Notes: generated from the sequence alone by a model not told the origin. A stretch of 64,000 nt of DNA from Breviolum minutum Mf 1.05b.01 (GCA_000507305.1 DF241487.1:1-64000), one strand, 5' to 3'. Positions 49,301-60,865 are shown, counted from the stretch's first letter. A program made the numbers and translations.

Positions 49301-50383
49301 TTACCAGTTTCAAATCTATACAACTCTCACATCATGCCTCCGCATTTTCCGTCATCAGCTTGAAAGCAAAGGGGACCAAGTCTGACCATGGGCTGGCCTC
49401 CAACCAACACCATCATTCCAGAATAACAAATTGCATCATACTAAAATCTTAGCTTAAAATCTGTCTGCCACGAATTCACCAAGTCTTTTGCGTCTGCCAC
49501 TGTCTGCCTGGTTTGTGTGTGGTTTTTCCATGTTTTTCCTTGCCTGTGCGATGACGGCAATAGCAGCCACCAGGACACGTCTCACTGCAGAAGTGGATTC
49601 ATAGGCCAACGCCTGAAAACAGCATGCGGACAGTCAGCCATCTATCGATCTACTTTTGGCGCCTTGAGAAGGTTCGTCTGCACCAAAGGATGTACTGCGG
49701 TTGCCTGTGCAAGGATGTAAGTTGAGGGAGGTCCAAAATATAGCAATGTGGTTACGTACATCTTTGAATATGATTACTTGAGGCGTTCGAAAATAGTTTT
49801 CTTATAATCTGGTGGATGTACAGATGTACCCATGGGATCACTATAGATTCAGAATGAATATAAAGATCTTCTTCATAAGATGTAAGCTAATTTGAAATTG
49901 GTATGTTGGATTTTCCTGCAAAAAAAAGGCATGGGTTTTATCATCTCGTTCAACTCATCAGAGTCATAGATTTTCACGCCACACCTTGTGCCACGGATCC
50001 GCCTCAGCCAGCGCCGCACGGCGCAGCAGGGTCGCAGATTGGATTCGCACCACCTCATCGTGGTGCGTCACGCAGCTAGCCAGGCAAGCCTCAACAACAT
50101 TCGAGTGGCTACAACTTACAACTTGTGAGAATTTGAAGCTGAAAAGATTGAAACACTAATGGCCTAGTATCTATAACATAACATCATATATGACATGTAA
50201 TTCTATAATAAGCATCAGTGATTCGGTAATTTGCAAGAAGGAAACCTCCAGTCATTGCTGGCTTGCAAGCAAGCATCGAAAACTCGAGCTGGATCTGTCT
50301 TGCATGCATCGGCATACCTGACCGGCAATTTTAAGAATCCCAATCGCTTGTGCACTTGAGATGGGGGAAATGCTGTCCATCAT
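46352..50383 (-). CDS. Importin beta family nuclear import receptor (IPO5/Kap121-like)
   Basis: Exons: 50318-50383 (start MMDSISP), 49985-50108, 49663-49704, 49544-49612, 49338-49397, 46958-49138, 46674-46815, 46352-46509. From 49985 on, codon counts are largely consistent. Donors at 49662, 49543, 49337, 46957 and 46351 are GC; the join after the first exon does not keep phase, so a small exon is probably missing there. HEAT-repeat sequence fits the IPO5 class: VVRIQSATLLRRAALAEADP at the N-terminus, SLIVLAEHHPTFFKPRYQTW, NSWQERVAAAMAIRASGEYA, NHQRVRFAAFFALGQLCHDR and KIIIASLEAIGALAISLDDG in the middle, and HWAAFTVNFAARSAAFAPFA towards the C-terminus. Such receptors carry cargo through the nuclear pore and release it on RanGTP. 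The C-terminus is not closed; exons near 46.15 kb probably follow. The N-terminal part is shorter than usual for the family. Confidence 0.85.
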
Positions 50384-51589
50384 GTTCCTGCTTGATATTC
50401 TTGATAGGTCTTGGTGGAGATCATCTCTGGGCTAAGGGTGTATTGCTGGTATTCTGTTTATGTTTCCTGCCTCTTCTCAGCATCTGATCGCACAATGTTC
50501 TCAGGGCTTCTTAGAAGCTGCAAGAGATTGATGAATGCAACCACCTGGCGACCAAACATGAACCAAAATATGACCCAATTCCATGAGATGTCGGCCCCAC
50601 AGGGGTGGCAAACATATGACAACTGAAAAGGATTTGAAAACTCTTCGGAAGATCACGAGAAGCGCAGTTTACATTGGATTCAATGGCTTCAAATGGCTTC
50701 TCAGCAGCGGACATCAGCATTGATATCCATGCTTGAGATCCAGCATGGTGCTGTCGGAACTAGTGGCTGCAACACCCATATGCTATACAGAACTCACACC
50801 AAATTTGAAAAACCGGTAAACACCAGGTGAAGTCTCAGGATGCTTAAAATAAAGCTTGATACACTTAAGGAGATTTGTACAACAGTGGTGGGGACAACAT
50901 TGCTCCATACATCTTCACTGAACTGTCCTTGTGCTGCATTTCTATGTGAAGGATTGTATCGCAGTCTTCGACCGCGGTCTTTGATTGAGCCAAGAGGTGG
51001 CACACAGCAGAATGGAACCCACAATAAAAAACACATTTGAATCTGGAAACCTCAAAAGAAAAGGTTGGCAATTGTTGGTGCAGTGTGGTATTTTTGGTGT
51101 CATGGCGAAATTCCATGAAATTCAAAGCTGTTTCTCAGACACTTTGAGGGATTTCGACTAAGGATCTGGCGGCACGGTGGAAGTGTCTGGTCACTCTCAG
51201 ACCTTGTGGCTGAACGATGTACATTTTGATGTCAACATGCCTAGTGATGCCTCATGAGACTCTTTGACATCATGACATGACATGGCCAAAATGGATGAAC
51301 ATCTTACAGCATGCGGTATGTTCCAGGATGTTCCAGGTCTGTGGCGTAGCACGCAACTTTTTCACCACGCCGGGCCTTTCACCCGTGGCGGCATCTGTGC
51401 GGAACATCTGTAGCTCAGCCCAGAAGGTCGACAGAGCTACCCTGGGGCTGTACCAAATCTACCAAAACTATAGCATCACAATATCACGCATCCAGATCTT
51501 GCATCACCTCGAGCGTCAAAATATGGGACTACATATGTTGGTAGAGCTCCAGTAAAAGGAGCAAACATCACCGAGCCACGGACTGCCAC
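50384..51589. other. No confirmed gene
   Basis: A minus-strand block near 50890-51030 has two competing open frames (one with RRLRYNPSHRNAAQGQFSED) but no confirmed splice sites. Nothing else is supported. Confidence 0.3.
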
Positions 51590-52680
51590 ATGACGTACAT
51601 TTACTTTGCCTGGCACACCGGCACAACACGGTCGCATTGCGCTCCCTCTCATCACCCAAGACATGTTCCCGCGATTTTCGTGAAATGTTTCTCCCCTTTG
51701 ACCCCATTGGCTCCTGCTTCGCCTTCTTCTTCTCGCTCTTGTCAGATTTCGGTGCTTCAGCCTGCTTGGCCATAGCCTGTGCAATGACCTGTTGCCCCAA
51801 CTCCTTTCCTGCGATCGGATGGACTGAAATCATGGGTGTTTCACAGGGCATCGTCATCAGCAACATCATGGTATGAATATGAAGCATGAACTAAAAACTT
51901 TCCACTAGAGTCACTAGACAGAGCCACGCATTTTTTCGGTACATTGACATTGGAATGTTGGAAAATGCCAATAAAAATCTCACCACTGCTCAAGGTCATC
52001 AAGTGATCATCCCCGGCCTTTCTCTGCCAATGACATGAGGAAGGCCTTGGGGTCCTACAGCAGCAAACAAGACTCGCATTAGCAAAACATTTACATGCAT
52101 TTACCATAAGATGCACTTGCCAATCACTTGCCTAAATCTTGCCATCCTTTTTGATGGCTCAAACTCAAACATGCCCAGTTTTGCGACCAATCGGAAGTGG
52201 TGCAACAAGCTTCAACTAGTTTCAACACATGCCAGAAATTCTCCATGCATCTGATCCATGATTTCGTCGGGGATCTTCTTCTTTGCCTCCATGTTTTTTG
52301 GGTTTGCCAAGATCTGTGCCATCGAAACGAAACAGCTATGAAGAGAAACAGATGCCTTCTGGTAAGCTGGATCAATGACAACTTTGTAAACCTCGTCAAG
52401 ATGAGTCAAGAGTGTGACATTCTACCCTTTCTTTTTACAGAAATTGTTTTAATCCTCACTCACTTCCTTGTTTGCTGAACCAAGTGCTACACGATCTTTC
52501 CACCCTCAAAGAAGAGCATGTACACCTCAGCTCAGATATGCTCCAACCTGCTGGGGTTGGGTTCCAGGTTGCCTCTGCTAAGATCCAGGCCACAAGGCCA
52601 AACCTCAACTCGGTGTAGAAGGGAAAAAGCCAAAGTGCACCCCAGGTGAGATTCTCAATGGCGGACAGAATGCTCAACCT
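51590..52680 (-). pseudogene. Broken multi-exon gene, N-terminal part REEP/HVA22-like (tentative)
   Basis: Reading 5' to 3' on the minus strand: 52680-52560 encodes AIENLTWGALWLFPFYTELR and FGLVAWILAEATWNP. An extra C near 52553 then shifts the frame to QVGAYLS. After a further break, VYMLFFEGGKIV meets TAG at 52487-52489, followed by HLVQQTRK. The next block (about 52410-52128) reads YQKASVSLHSCFVSMAQILA and DEIMDQMHGEFLACVETS, hits TGA at 52212-52214, and continues in the same frame as LLHHFRLVAKLGMFEFEPSK. Then come 52018-52054 (DPKAFLMSLAEK, GC donor) and a Lys-rich end from 51823 (KELGQQVIAQAMAKQAE). Two stops and two shifts in coding-like sequence indicate a decayed copy. The aromatic membrane-proximal part resembles REEP/HVA22 proteins, only weakly. 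Confidence 0.5.
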
Positions 52681-53488
52681 TAGTTAACAGCAGACGGTAA
52701 GTTTCGTTTCCACTCCTTGGAGGATTTGTTTTGGAAGGAACTTCACCGAAGTCCAGGGCCGAAAGTATCAAGTGATTTGTGGCCTGTTGACAGCCATTTT
52801 TTGAAGGGCCAAGGGACGTTACCCAAAAGGCTAGCCTCGGTGTTACAAGAAAGGAAGCATTCGAAAAAGTTGAGTTGCTAGTAGTTGCTTTAAATGATGG
52901 ACATAAAAATGCAACAGCCTGAGGATGAGCACATCATGATACAAATATACGTACAAGTGATATGACATTTTGAATGTCAAAATACAACTGCTGAGCTGGA
53001 TTTTCTGAGTTAAGGACATGTTGGTATCATCGTTCAATTTGTTGGACTCTAAGGCTTTCAAGCTCACCAATGGCGCATATGCCGCGACCAGGATGAATTC
53101 AATTGGAGACCTCGGTTGCTATGGTAGCTGACGCTGTAGCAATTGACACATTGAATTTCCATATGAATTCCATTGAGGATGTTTAAAAAAGGCTGAAGTG
53201 TGAATATTATAGAGTTACCCGTGATGTTTGCCTACTTCACATTCAAAAGTGTTTCATCAAGCTTCCCAACAAAAAAAACTGAGTCGAGTGACAAAATGAA
53301 GCCAAACATCACTCTGACACTGGCGCAAGGGGCTAACGTCTCCTACTGCAGGCCTTTCTCTTTGCAAAAACAGCTTCTGCGGTGTTTTGAGCAAATCAGG
53401 TCGGCCGGAAAAGATTTACTTTGGCAAATGGATTTGTTTTCGCAAATTAACCTTCCCAAAAGCAAGATATTGCAAAACTCGGCTAATG
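52681..53488. other. No gene recognised
   Basis: No confirmed exon on either strand. The plus-strand frame beginning near 53200 runs into the trinucleotide array and is judged spurious. Confidence 0.3.

Positions 53489-53551
<63 letters not shown>
53489..53551 (+). repeat. (CAT)21 microsatellite
   Basis: Twenty-one CAT units, bounded by TGCAT on the left and ATGATGCA on the right, so the ends are inverted copies. On the minus strand it would encode poly-Asp inside an open frame, but the DNA is more likely an intron or spacer. Confidence 0.95.
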
Positions 53552-56500
53552 GATGCATCAATTGGAAAAAACCCACCAGCTTGTAAGCCCACAAGGTCAG
53601 GGCCACATCTGCAGGTTGCTCTGCCAGAGAAGGATCCCCGGTGTTCACAATGTCTTTTGACCTTTTTTTTTAAATCCATGCAACTGAATACAAAAAAAAA
53701 TGGTGAGAAAACGGCCACTACTCCGGAAAATGTCTCGAACTTCATATTGATGCTTTTGCTAAGAAGCCATCACCAACATGTTTTAGCGACCTCAACATCT
53801 TGACAGTCTGAGGGCTTTGCCCATCTTTCGGAGGAACAACAAATCCAGCAAGGAGGCATCGCCTGAACTATTGAACCAATATCACAGCATTCACATCGCT
53901 GGTGGTTTGGATCTTGGTCCTTTCAAATTTAGGAATTTGCTGATTTGAGGAAATGGATGTTTTTGGCCATGTAGAAATCCAAGCCGCGATTTGATCGTGA
54001 AAAACGAGAAAGACATGAAACACAGCGAGATAAAAGCTTCAAACAAAACGTCACGAATGTAGTAAGGCTTTCTGGATTTGCTGCGACTCGAATAGTTCAG
54101 ACAACTGCCAGGACTGCCAAGCGCCAAGGATGATTATATGCATACTGTTGTATTTAGTATCATCTTTCGTTTTCCCACTTGGGAGCAAGATCAAAACAAA
54201 CAAAATCCGAGTGCAAACATGTACCTCAGGGTCTCCATTCTCATTGACCAACCTCAGACTTGAACAGCTAAGAACTGGTCAGAAACTTCATCATCAGCAA
54301 AGCTGAACCCTTTGGTGAATCTGAGCTCCCTTACACATCAAAGCAAATTAGATTCCCTTCAACAAGTCCACACAAACTCAGGGTCTCCTGTCACGCTTCA
54401 ATGCTGTACAACAACTGTAGGGTCATTTCCCAAAGTTGGCATCCATAACGTGCTCCTCTAATGATCAGAACAAATGTTTAAAAAAACGCAGTAGATTGAT
54501 TGACAGGCCTTCATATCAAAACACTTGAAAAGAATCCACATCTAAGCACACTTCGTATAGTGTAGTTAACATAAATAGGAGAACTACTGGTCATGGCATT
54601 ACATGCCTTCGTGTTGTTATCCGTTGGGTTCATGAAAACTTGGTTTCCTGTCCTCTGGCATGAAAGCATCTTTGCCATGCAGCTGTGTGACTTCCGGACA
54701 CTCCACGCAAGCGGAGCTATCTTCCGATCTGCAGCAAATCACGCAAATGAAAACAACACATGCCACTGCCACCATATGACTTATCATTATTCATCATGAC
54801 TCACAATGACTGATCATGCCTCATCATATGATATGATAAGTCAAGTGGGATTGAACAGCGAATGGATAAACTTCAACAGCACCGGACCCAGCGACAACTA
54901 GGCCCTGCGCCTCATCACTAGGCCCTGAAACTCGCCAAAGCGAACCGCACTGTCGTTGACATCAGTGCCTCTAATGACAGGTTTTGTTTGGGGGAGAGTT
55001 TGCATAGTTTGGTTTTGTGGCTTTTATATGAATATGTTTTGTTTGTTGTTTGGTTTAATGAAATGTTTGCTGTTTGTTGCTGTTTTGTTCTGTATGTTTC
55101 TTTATGATCTCAACACCGGATTATCTGATGAAGAGTCTATATAGATGGTGGCATAATCATCTGACGTGTCTTTAACAGTTCTCTAACATCTTTGAAAAAT
55201 CTAGACTAAAAAAAACGAATTTCCTATACACGACGTCTAAATATTCATATCTCAACCGGACCATGAAACAGGTTTCTAAGTCCAGCCACCAACCCGCTTC
55301 CACAGAGGAGCAGAAGCTTGCGGCCTCGGATCCCCCAGTTTTCTGCACGAAAGCCGCGAGGAGATTGAAAGCTGCCACGTGCTTCGAGTCCCGGACAGGC
55401 CATGTCTGTTCAAGTGAAGTTTGAAGCAGGCCACATCGTTGACCATCAGTGCACCTTGGGGGAAAGAACATGTGTGAAAAAAAATGCTTCTACCTAGATT
55501 CTACCAGTGAACTGAGTTTCATCCGCGATTGTTTGTAGTGAAGTGAACTGAAGTGAAAGCTTGGCTGCCAACTAGGTTCTGCTACGGACTGATGCACATA
55601 GACCTGCAGGAGTGATACTGTTGAAAGAAGTCAGGTATGTTGAGCCATGTCAGCCATGTCTACTGCTACATTCTCTCTGCTGCATAGGCGCATCTCGTGA
55701 CAGGTGCGACGCAGGACATCTGACCATTGAAACCTTGGTGTCACAACTGCAAAGTTCAACCAAATACGCAAGCGAAATGGGAGGCCTCTGAGAATAAGAC
55801 ATTCCTAATCACATCCACTTGACACACCCGGCCCACATGGAAATCGTCTGGCCTCAGGAGCTACAATTTAAGGTAAGGACGGTAAGGATCCACTATCCAC
55901 ACTTCACATTGCAAAACCTAGGCATGCAGCATCCAGTCGATTTCCAGATCGTCCAGCTTGGTAGCAAAGGCCTGTCGAATCAAAAACACAAGCAGGTCTT
56001 AATCAGTGGCAAGAAATGAATCCCATGCCTGTTGAGCCAATGGAACTCCTCAGTAGTTGAGCTCTTTCTCTTCCAAGCTACAGATATGCACACCAGGGGT
56101 CCACGGATGTCCACGGCCCACAACTCCCAAATAGGTGCATGTTTTGAGGCTCCCACTTGCCTGAGCTTGTGCAGCAACCATCGGGGTCCTTGTGAAGCGG
56201 GCCAAGGATAAGGTTCAGATTCTTCTATCAATATCTGATGAAATATCACCACTAATTATATCTAATAATGATATTTGGTGACAGCATTAGTTGGTGACAC
56301 CAAATATTTTGAATAGAGACCGTTTTTAGTGTATTTGTTGTTATATACGGATACTATCTGATGCCGACAAACACCGGTATTATGCAAGCACCAAAAAAAC
56401 AAGTGCTGCCAGGCCACTGAGCGCCCTTGGACAAAACAAGCTTGGGTTGTGGTTTTGGCACACCTTTGGGCGCACCTCAAAAGCAATAAATGATAAAGAA

Positions 56501-57262
56501 CCAGAGTTGGCAACTCTTCCACATCTGAACTCGTATCAGAAGTAAATCACATCAAAATCACAAATGTCTTAGCAAAAACGTTTGGATTCAGAGTCCTTTA
56601 GAATTCTTAACACCTTCCCATCCTGGTCCTGCCATTTGTCTCCCTCCAGTCACACCCCTTGCCTTTGGAAAGGTTGCTTGGTGGACTTTGAAATCCTGGC
56701 ATAGCTGCAGCATCCCCATCATTTCACCATGATTTCACCATGTCACGATATGGAACGCTATAGCACCAAAATGAAAAAAAGGCGCCTCCTTTTGTTACAT
56801 CTATTCGCCTCAGTTTCGCTGCATGGGAAGGTGTTGCCCCAATTGGGGATGGTTTTCCATTTGTACTGAGGCAGTAACACGGTGCCACCCTTGGTGGTTG
56901 TCAACTTTGGACCCATGGGGCCGCCACCTGGACCCAACCAGCATGTCATGATACGCCGGTATCAAAACTGTGGTTGTTTTCGACCTGGCCTTTGCCAGCC
57001 AATGGAACAGGAGATGGGAACCTCAGGACCCAAAAATAGACAAATGGAAGAAAGCCAACAGTCAACACATGTCAAAGATCCAACTCCACCAGCGGTAACT
57101 TTGAGATTGTGGCGCTCTGCCCGCAAAAGCTTGCCCCACTTGCACCGGTTGCATAGCTTGCTGCATAGCAGCGACCTGTTGCAGGGTCCAATGCCCGGAT
57201 ATACATACATCTAAAATCATCCAAATACCACTCAGCACAACGATCTACAATCTTGAAGTTAC
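53552..57262. other. Sparse region with a few exon candidates
   Basis: Minus-strand blocks: about 53580-53650 (PADVALTLWAYKL, GT donor), about 53810-53860 (SLLDLLFLRKMGKALRLSRC then stop), 55260-55440 (ADVACFKL or SKHVAAFNLLAAFVQKTGG in competing frames) and 56760-57210 (Gln- or Gly/Pro-rich frames). None could be joined in phase. The ALTLWAY phrase recalls OPR/RAP-type organelle RNA proteins, but one phrase is not evidence enough. AT-rich repeats lie near 54800. Confidence 0.3.
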
Positions 57263-57388
57263 AGTTGCGACTTGGCTTCAATAATGTAACGCACTTGTGC
57301 CAAGCAGGTCAGTTGAACCATCTTATGGACACATTCCCTTGACAGCAGGACAGCCATGCCTGGTCGCTTGGGGCAATCTGCTGCCAAC
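57263..57388 (-). CDS. Candidate exon, unknown protein
   Basis: After a CTAAG acceptor (57389-57391) the minus strand encodes LAADCPKRPGMAVLLSRECV followed by MVQLTCLAQVRYIIEAKSQ, ending at CAACT|GTAACTT. A possible final exon at 57072-57230 fits in phase (YIRALDPATGRCYAASYATG, then stop). Located just downstream of the cold-shock-domain gene; family unknown. Confidence 0.45.
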
Positions 57389-57513
57389 CTTAGTCACACT
57401 TGGATCCACTGTGAAAGCAACGCATTCAAGTTATTCAAACACATTTAATTATATATACTATTATTATTATTATATCTATATACCAAATTATTCCAAATTC
57501 AACGTTCCTGGGC

Positions 57514-58375
57514 TCATGGCAGGGAGCGGACGCCTTCCAAATAGAAGTGGCATTTTTTGCTGTCTATGGCATGGCTTTCATCTATTTCTGCCTGAGGATT
57601 TCCGTCCTTGCTGACGTGAACGTCGAAGGCGATTCTGTCCTAACATACTTCTGTCTGTTGTGGCTGTTGCTGCGGTGCCATGCATAACAACCTGAGCTTC
57701 TTAAAGGCAACCGCGCTCAACTCTCCGTGCATTTCGCATTGCCATTTTGAGGCTGTCCTCCACGTTCAGGCCACACTGCTGCACTACTGAGCTATGGATG
57801 AATGCCTCAGTGCTTGACATTGACAAACCCGGCAGCTCTGAAAAAATCTGGGGCGCAGGCATCCCGACCTCAACGGTTGAAGGTCGGGAGTCAAGTCATT
57901 ACTCTTGGCAAAAAACCACGCAATGTTGTAATACCAACGCATTCATATTGTAAGCATGTACTTATGCACTGTATATTCAGGTTCATGTATCACTATCTGC
58001 GTTTCTGTCAGTCTTCCAATGTTCCGGTTGATGTTCGTTTGGACAAAAAGGCCCCTGCCATAGGCCGCAGCGACCTCTTCGCCTTGAACCAAACAGAAGA
58101 TGTCACGATGCCAGCGACACGGCCAGATTTGTTTTTAATTGTTTAGCCATCCTGGGTGGGGCGCGGCATCTGTCCAAAGAACTGTTCAAGTGGAAGGGGT
58201 AAAAAAAACCGCCCGGACACTTAAAAAACCTTGAAATAATCTTGTTTCGGTGGATCTTTTTGAGGGATGGGTTTCTGGGGCATGAGGTGCAGCTTAGGTG
58301 ACACACCACGAAGCCATTTCCATTTGGAAGGATTCTGCTGATGATGCCTTGATGTCTGAAGTTGTGGGTCTTCAA
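57514..58375 (-). CDS. Cold-shock-domain-like nucleic-acid-binding protein
   Basis: Three exons rebuild the domain. 58294 to about 58375 gives FRHQGIISRILPNGNGFVVC, the first strands (compare G.I....NG.GF). 58082 down to about 58010 gives EEVAAAYGRGLFVQTNINRN (compare the YGRDVF region). 57514-57639 (41 codons plus TGA) gives RIAFDVHVSKDGNPQAEIDE, the closing strands, and ends GVRSLP. The first join works with a GC donor in phase 1; the donor of the second exon is uncertain (a GA donor would fit). Cold-shock proteins bind single-stranded RNA or DNA and are abundant in dinoflagellates. Here the usual FVH is FVQ, so the RNP2-type face is altered. The upstream start exon is not resolved; a frame with FAARKGASVAPVPG near 58480 may belong to it. 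Confidence 0.65.
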
Positions 58376-59424
58376 ACTGGGTCTTCACAAATGATCCCAA
58401 CTGAATGTTTGTTCAACCGAAAACTGCATCTGAGTGCTGCACCCTGGTACAGGGGCAACTGAGGCTCCCTTCCTTGCGGCAAAAATCCTTAGTGAAGCTG
58501 AAAGATCCCACGGCTCAGGGACATGTTCACATGTCATGTTCTTATCATGTGTTGAGGTGAAGGCCGACCAGTTTAAAAACTGCATTCGCCTTGCAACAGA
58601 CTTTTGTGCAGTTGCTCAGTTGCTGCGTTCTTACTTCAACTAGCTGGAGACTGCGCCTGTGGGCCTCTTTGACCCATACCGTAGGAAAAGACTACAATGT
58701 CACCTTGCACAAAGCCCTGCCAGGATTCATCAATTCATCAAAGTTGTACAAAAATTCTGGCAACCACATGCCAACCACAGTCCATCGACACCAACAAAAC
58801 AAATTTATGTCATGCCTGGGGAGTTGCAACGGATCCATGTACATAGACATCTTGAGTAAGCCTTAGGAACTTGAATCTCAAATCGACTACTCGACAAGCT
58901 GCGAGTCAAGATGTTAAGGGATTGCAGCTAAGGCACCCTGTTTCAGGACAGGAAATCAAGCTAAAATCCTTCGCCTTGGTCGCACAATTTCCATAAAGCT
59001 CGCTGGAAACTCCCTGAATGATGCTGGTAAGGCAAGCTTAAGCGCCATACAGGATTGACAATCTTGATGGTGCCCATCATTAAGTCACCAGTTGGGAGGC
59101 TTGCGCCACCTGCACTAAACATGGAGTCTTCAAATCCGGAGAGTCTTGCGTTGAATTCCCAGGCAGGTGTTGACAGACCTGCCTACGTCTTGCTGTGGCA
59201 ACTGAGGCGTCTGTGGCACATGCATGGCAGAGCCTCACCATCATCTAAGGCATGACGTTTTTTTCCCAAGGATGTTGTTGTTTTTCATGTTTTGTTCATC
59301 TCAGCATCTTACCATTACCCTTGCCTTTCCCACTCTGGCCTTGGATGGGATGGCTTTGAGATGCTTTGAGGTCAGATGAGCGACCGGCAAAACCCTAATT
59401 GCAAAATGTGATTTAGGGTCAAAG

Positions 59425-59459
59425 TTATCGTTTTCGGGAGTTCGCTATATCGTTTTACA
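59425..59459 (+). repeat. 35-bp direct repeat, copy 1
   Basis: Contains GGGAGTTCGCTATATCGTTT, preceded by TTATCGTTTTC. It matches 59910-59944 with one difference. Confidence 0.95.
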
Positions 59460-59909
59460 ATGTTTCCTGCCACCATCAAAAAGATCACCTTTGAAATGCA
59501 TGCAAGAACACTTTTCACAGCGACACGTCCGGTTCTGCAGCGTCTTTCACTGCTTTGCGCTTATTCTTCTTGTACGAATTGATAGGCTCAAAAGCAAAGA
59601 CTTCTCGTACGAACCTTTTGACTTCTGGGGCATCCATCACGTGAAGGCATTTTATGCAGAAATGGTTATCGTTTGGTTATCGTTTTGGTTATCGTTCAAT
59701 CCTATGTAAATTTCAGAAAAAACTTCAAAACATCAACGCCTGCAAGGCTCACAGGACATCTGACAACATTCGCTTTGATTGGCATTTGAAATTGACAATG
59801 CGTAAACACACTGTCAAGAGCTTGAGAGACAGAGAAATAACATCATGCAATTTCATGCTACCCACTATGCATTTCATGCAATTCTTTCACAAATGCACTA
59901 ATTCCCAGG

Positions 59910-59944
59910 TTATCGTTTTTGGGAGTTCGCTATATCGTTTTACA
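59910..59944 (+). repeat. 35-bp direct repeat, copy 2
   Basis: Same 35 bases as 59425-59459 except T for C at one position. The copies start 485 bp apart. Confidence 0.95.
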
Positions 59945-60053
59945 GGTCAAGATGCACATGTTTGCAAACTAAATCGCTCGAATATGTAGCTGCTACTCGG
60001 AGACTTTAGCCTTCTGCTCAGATGATAATGGTGACTACAAGCAACTCAAATCA

Positions 60054-60358
60054 TCACAAAGCATCCCCTGCTGCTAAGACACCCGGACTCAAGGTCTCCA
60101 CCAAGCGGCGAGCCTGCAAACGACTCAGGGATCAAGGAAATGCTTTGCCGGGGGTTCTTATTCGTTCGACTTGGCATTTTCATGTGTCATTTCAACTGCC
60201 AATGGGAATACACTTTCGCAGGCACCGCCAGGAAACGAGTGCTTCCACACCATAGGCCTATGTTAGTTTCAACTTGCACTGAATACTGGAAAACCCTGCA
60301 CCATCTTTTTCTCTCCATGTCCAGCTGTGTCAAGCTTGGCTGCGTCACTCCTCCGCTG
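60054..60358 (-). CDS. Last two exons of an unknown small gene
   Basis: The terminal exon 60054-60113 follows TCGTTTGCAG and has exactly 19 codons plus TGA (ARRLVETLSPGVLAAGDAL). An upstream exon (about 60295-60358, after TTTCCAG) encodes QRRSDAAKLDTAGHGEKKM. Both have coding-like composition on the same strand as all neighbours. A possible first exon (ATG at 60856-60858, MAAKDTLHMLCYDFN) starts only 7 bases beyond the stop of the dehydrogenase gene. The join between these parts is not proven. Function unknown. Confidence 0.45.
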
Positions 60359-60469
60359 CTGGAAAGTACCAGGCTACCATTCCTTGGTTGTAGGCCAGCT
60401 ATACTGCTTCAAGCTGTCAGATCATTGAGATATTCCATGATATTCCCAACAAAACACACTAGCAACAAT

Positions 60470-60680
60470 CTCATCAACCCAACAACAAGCAAGGACAGAA
60501 ACAGCACCCAGCACGCAAACAACACACACACACAGAACAACACAGCAATCAGAAGTGCTGTGTGTGGGTTGTGTTTTGACTGTGTTGTTTGTTTGCTGTT
60601 GTGCTTGTTCTGCTTGTTGTGTGTTGCATGTTGTGTGTGCTAGTGTGTCCTAGTGTGTGCTGGTGTGTGTTGTGCTTAGT
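60470..60680. repeat. Imperfect long inverted repeat (hairpin) rich in CAACA/TGTTG
   Basis: The centre is CACAGCA-ATCAGAAG-TGCTGTG near 60542-60563. Outward, the left arm is built of ACAACACACACAC and CAACAACAAGC motifs. The right arm has the complementary GTGTTGTTTGTTTGC and TGTTGTGCTTG motifs. The arms pair imperfectly over roughly 90 bases. This is consistent with a foldback or MITE-like element, or with an expanded low-complexity hairpin. Confidence 0.7.
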
Positions 60681-60865
60681 ATCTTTGACACATTGTAAAA
60701 ACACCCCGGACAACTAACATGACAATGGAACAACAACCACTTGAAGATGTACAGTATCTCCATGTATTTCCCATGGAAGATGTATCTGCCATGTCAGTTT
60801 TCGGGGGGACTATGTTAAAATCATAGCACAACATGTGAAGCGTGTCCTTCGCCGCCATTCGCTTT

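Larger units (their letters stand above)
58401..60053. other. No supported gene; holds a 35-bp direct repeat
   Basis: Apart from the repeat pair listed separately and a run of GGTTATCGTTT units at 59663-59697, I see no feature. A minus-strand frame near 59100-59250 (HVPQTPQLPQQDVGR) is only weakly coding-like. Confidence 0.35.

Noticed and set aside
53200..53803. Poly-Ser, poly-His or poly-Asp proteins
   Set aside because: Produced by the (CAT)21 array; no supporting splice structure on the plus strand.
58231..58400. Minus-strand exon of 56 codons rich in Gln, Pro and Lys with clean splice sites
   Set aside because: It overlaps, in another frame, the exon that completes a cold-shock domain, which is better supported by conserved pattern.
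60140..60643. 167-codon plus-strand frame with a Cys-rich, hydrophobic end
   Set aside because: The end is the TGTTG hairpin repeat; the rest overlaps minus-strand exons.
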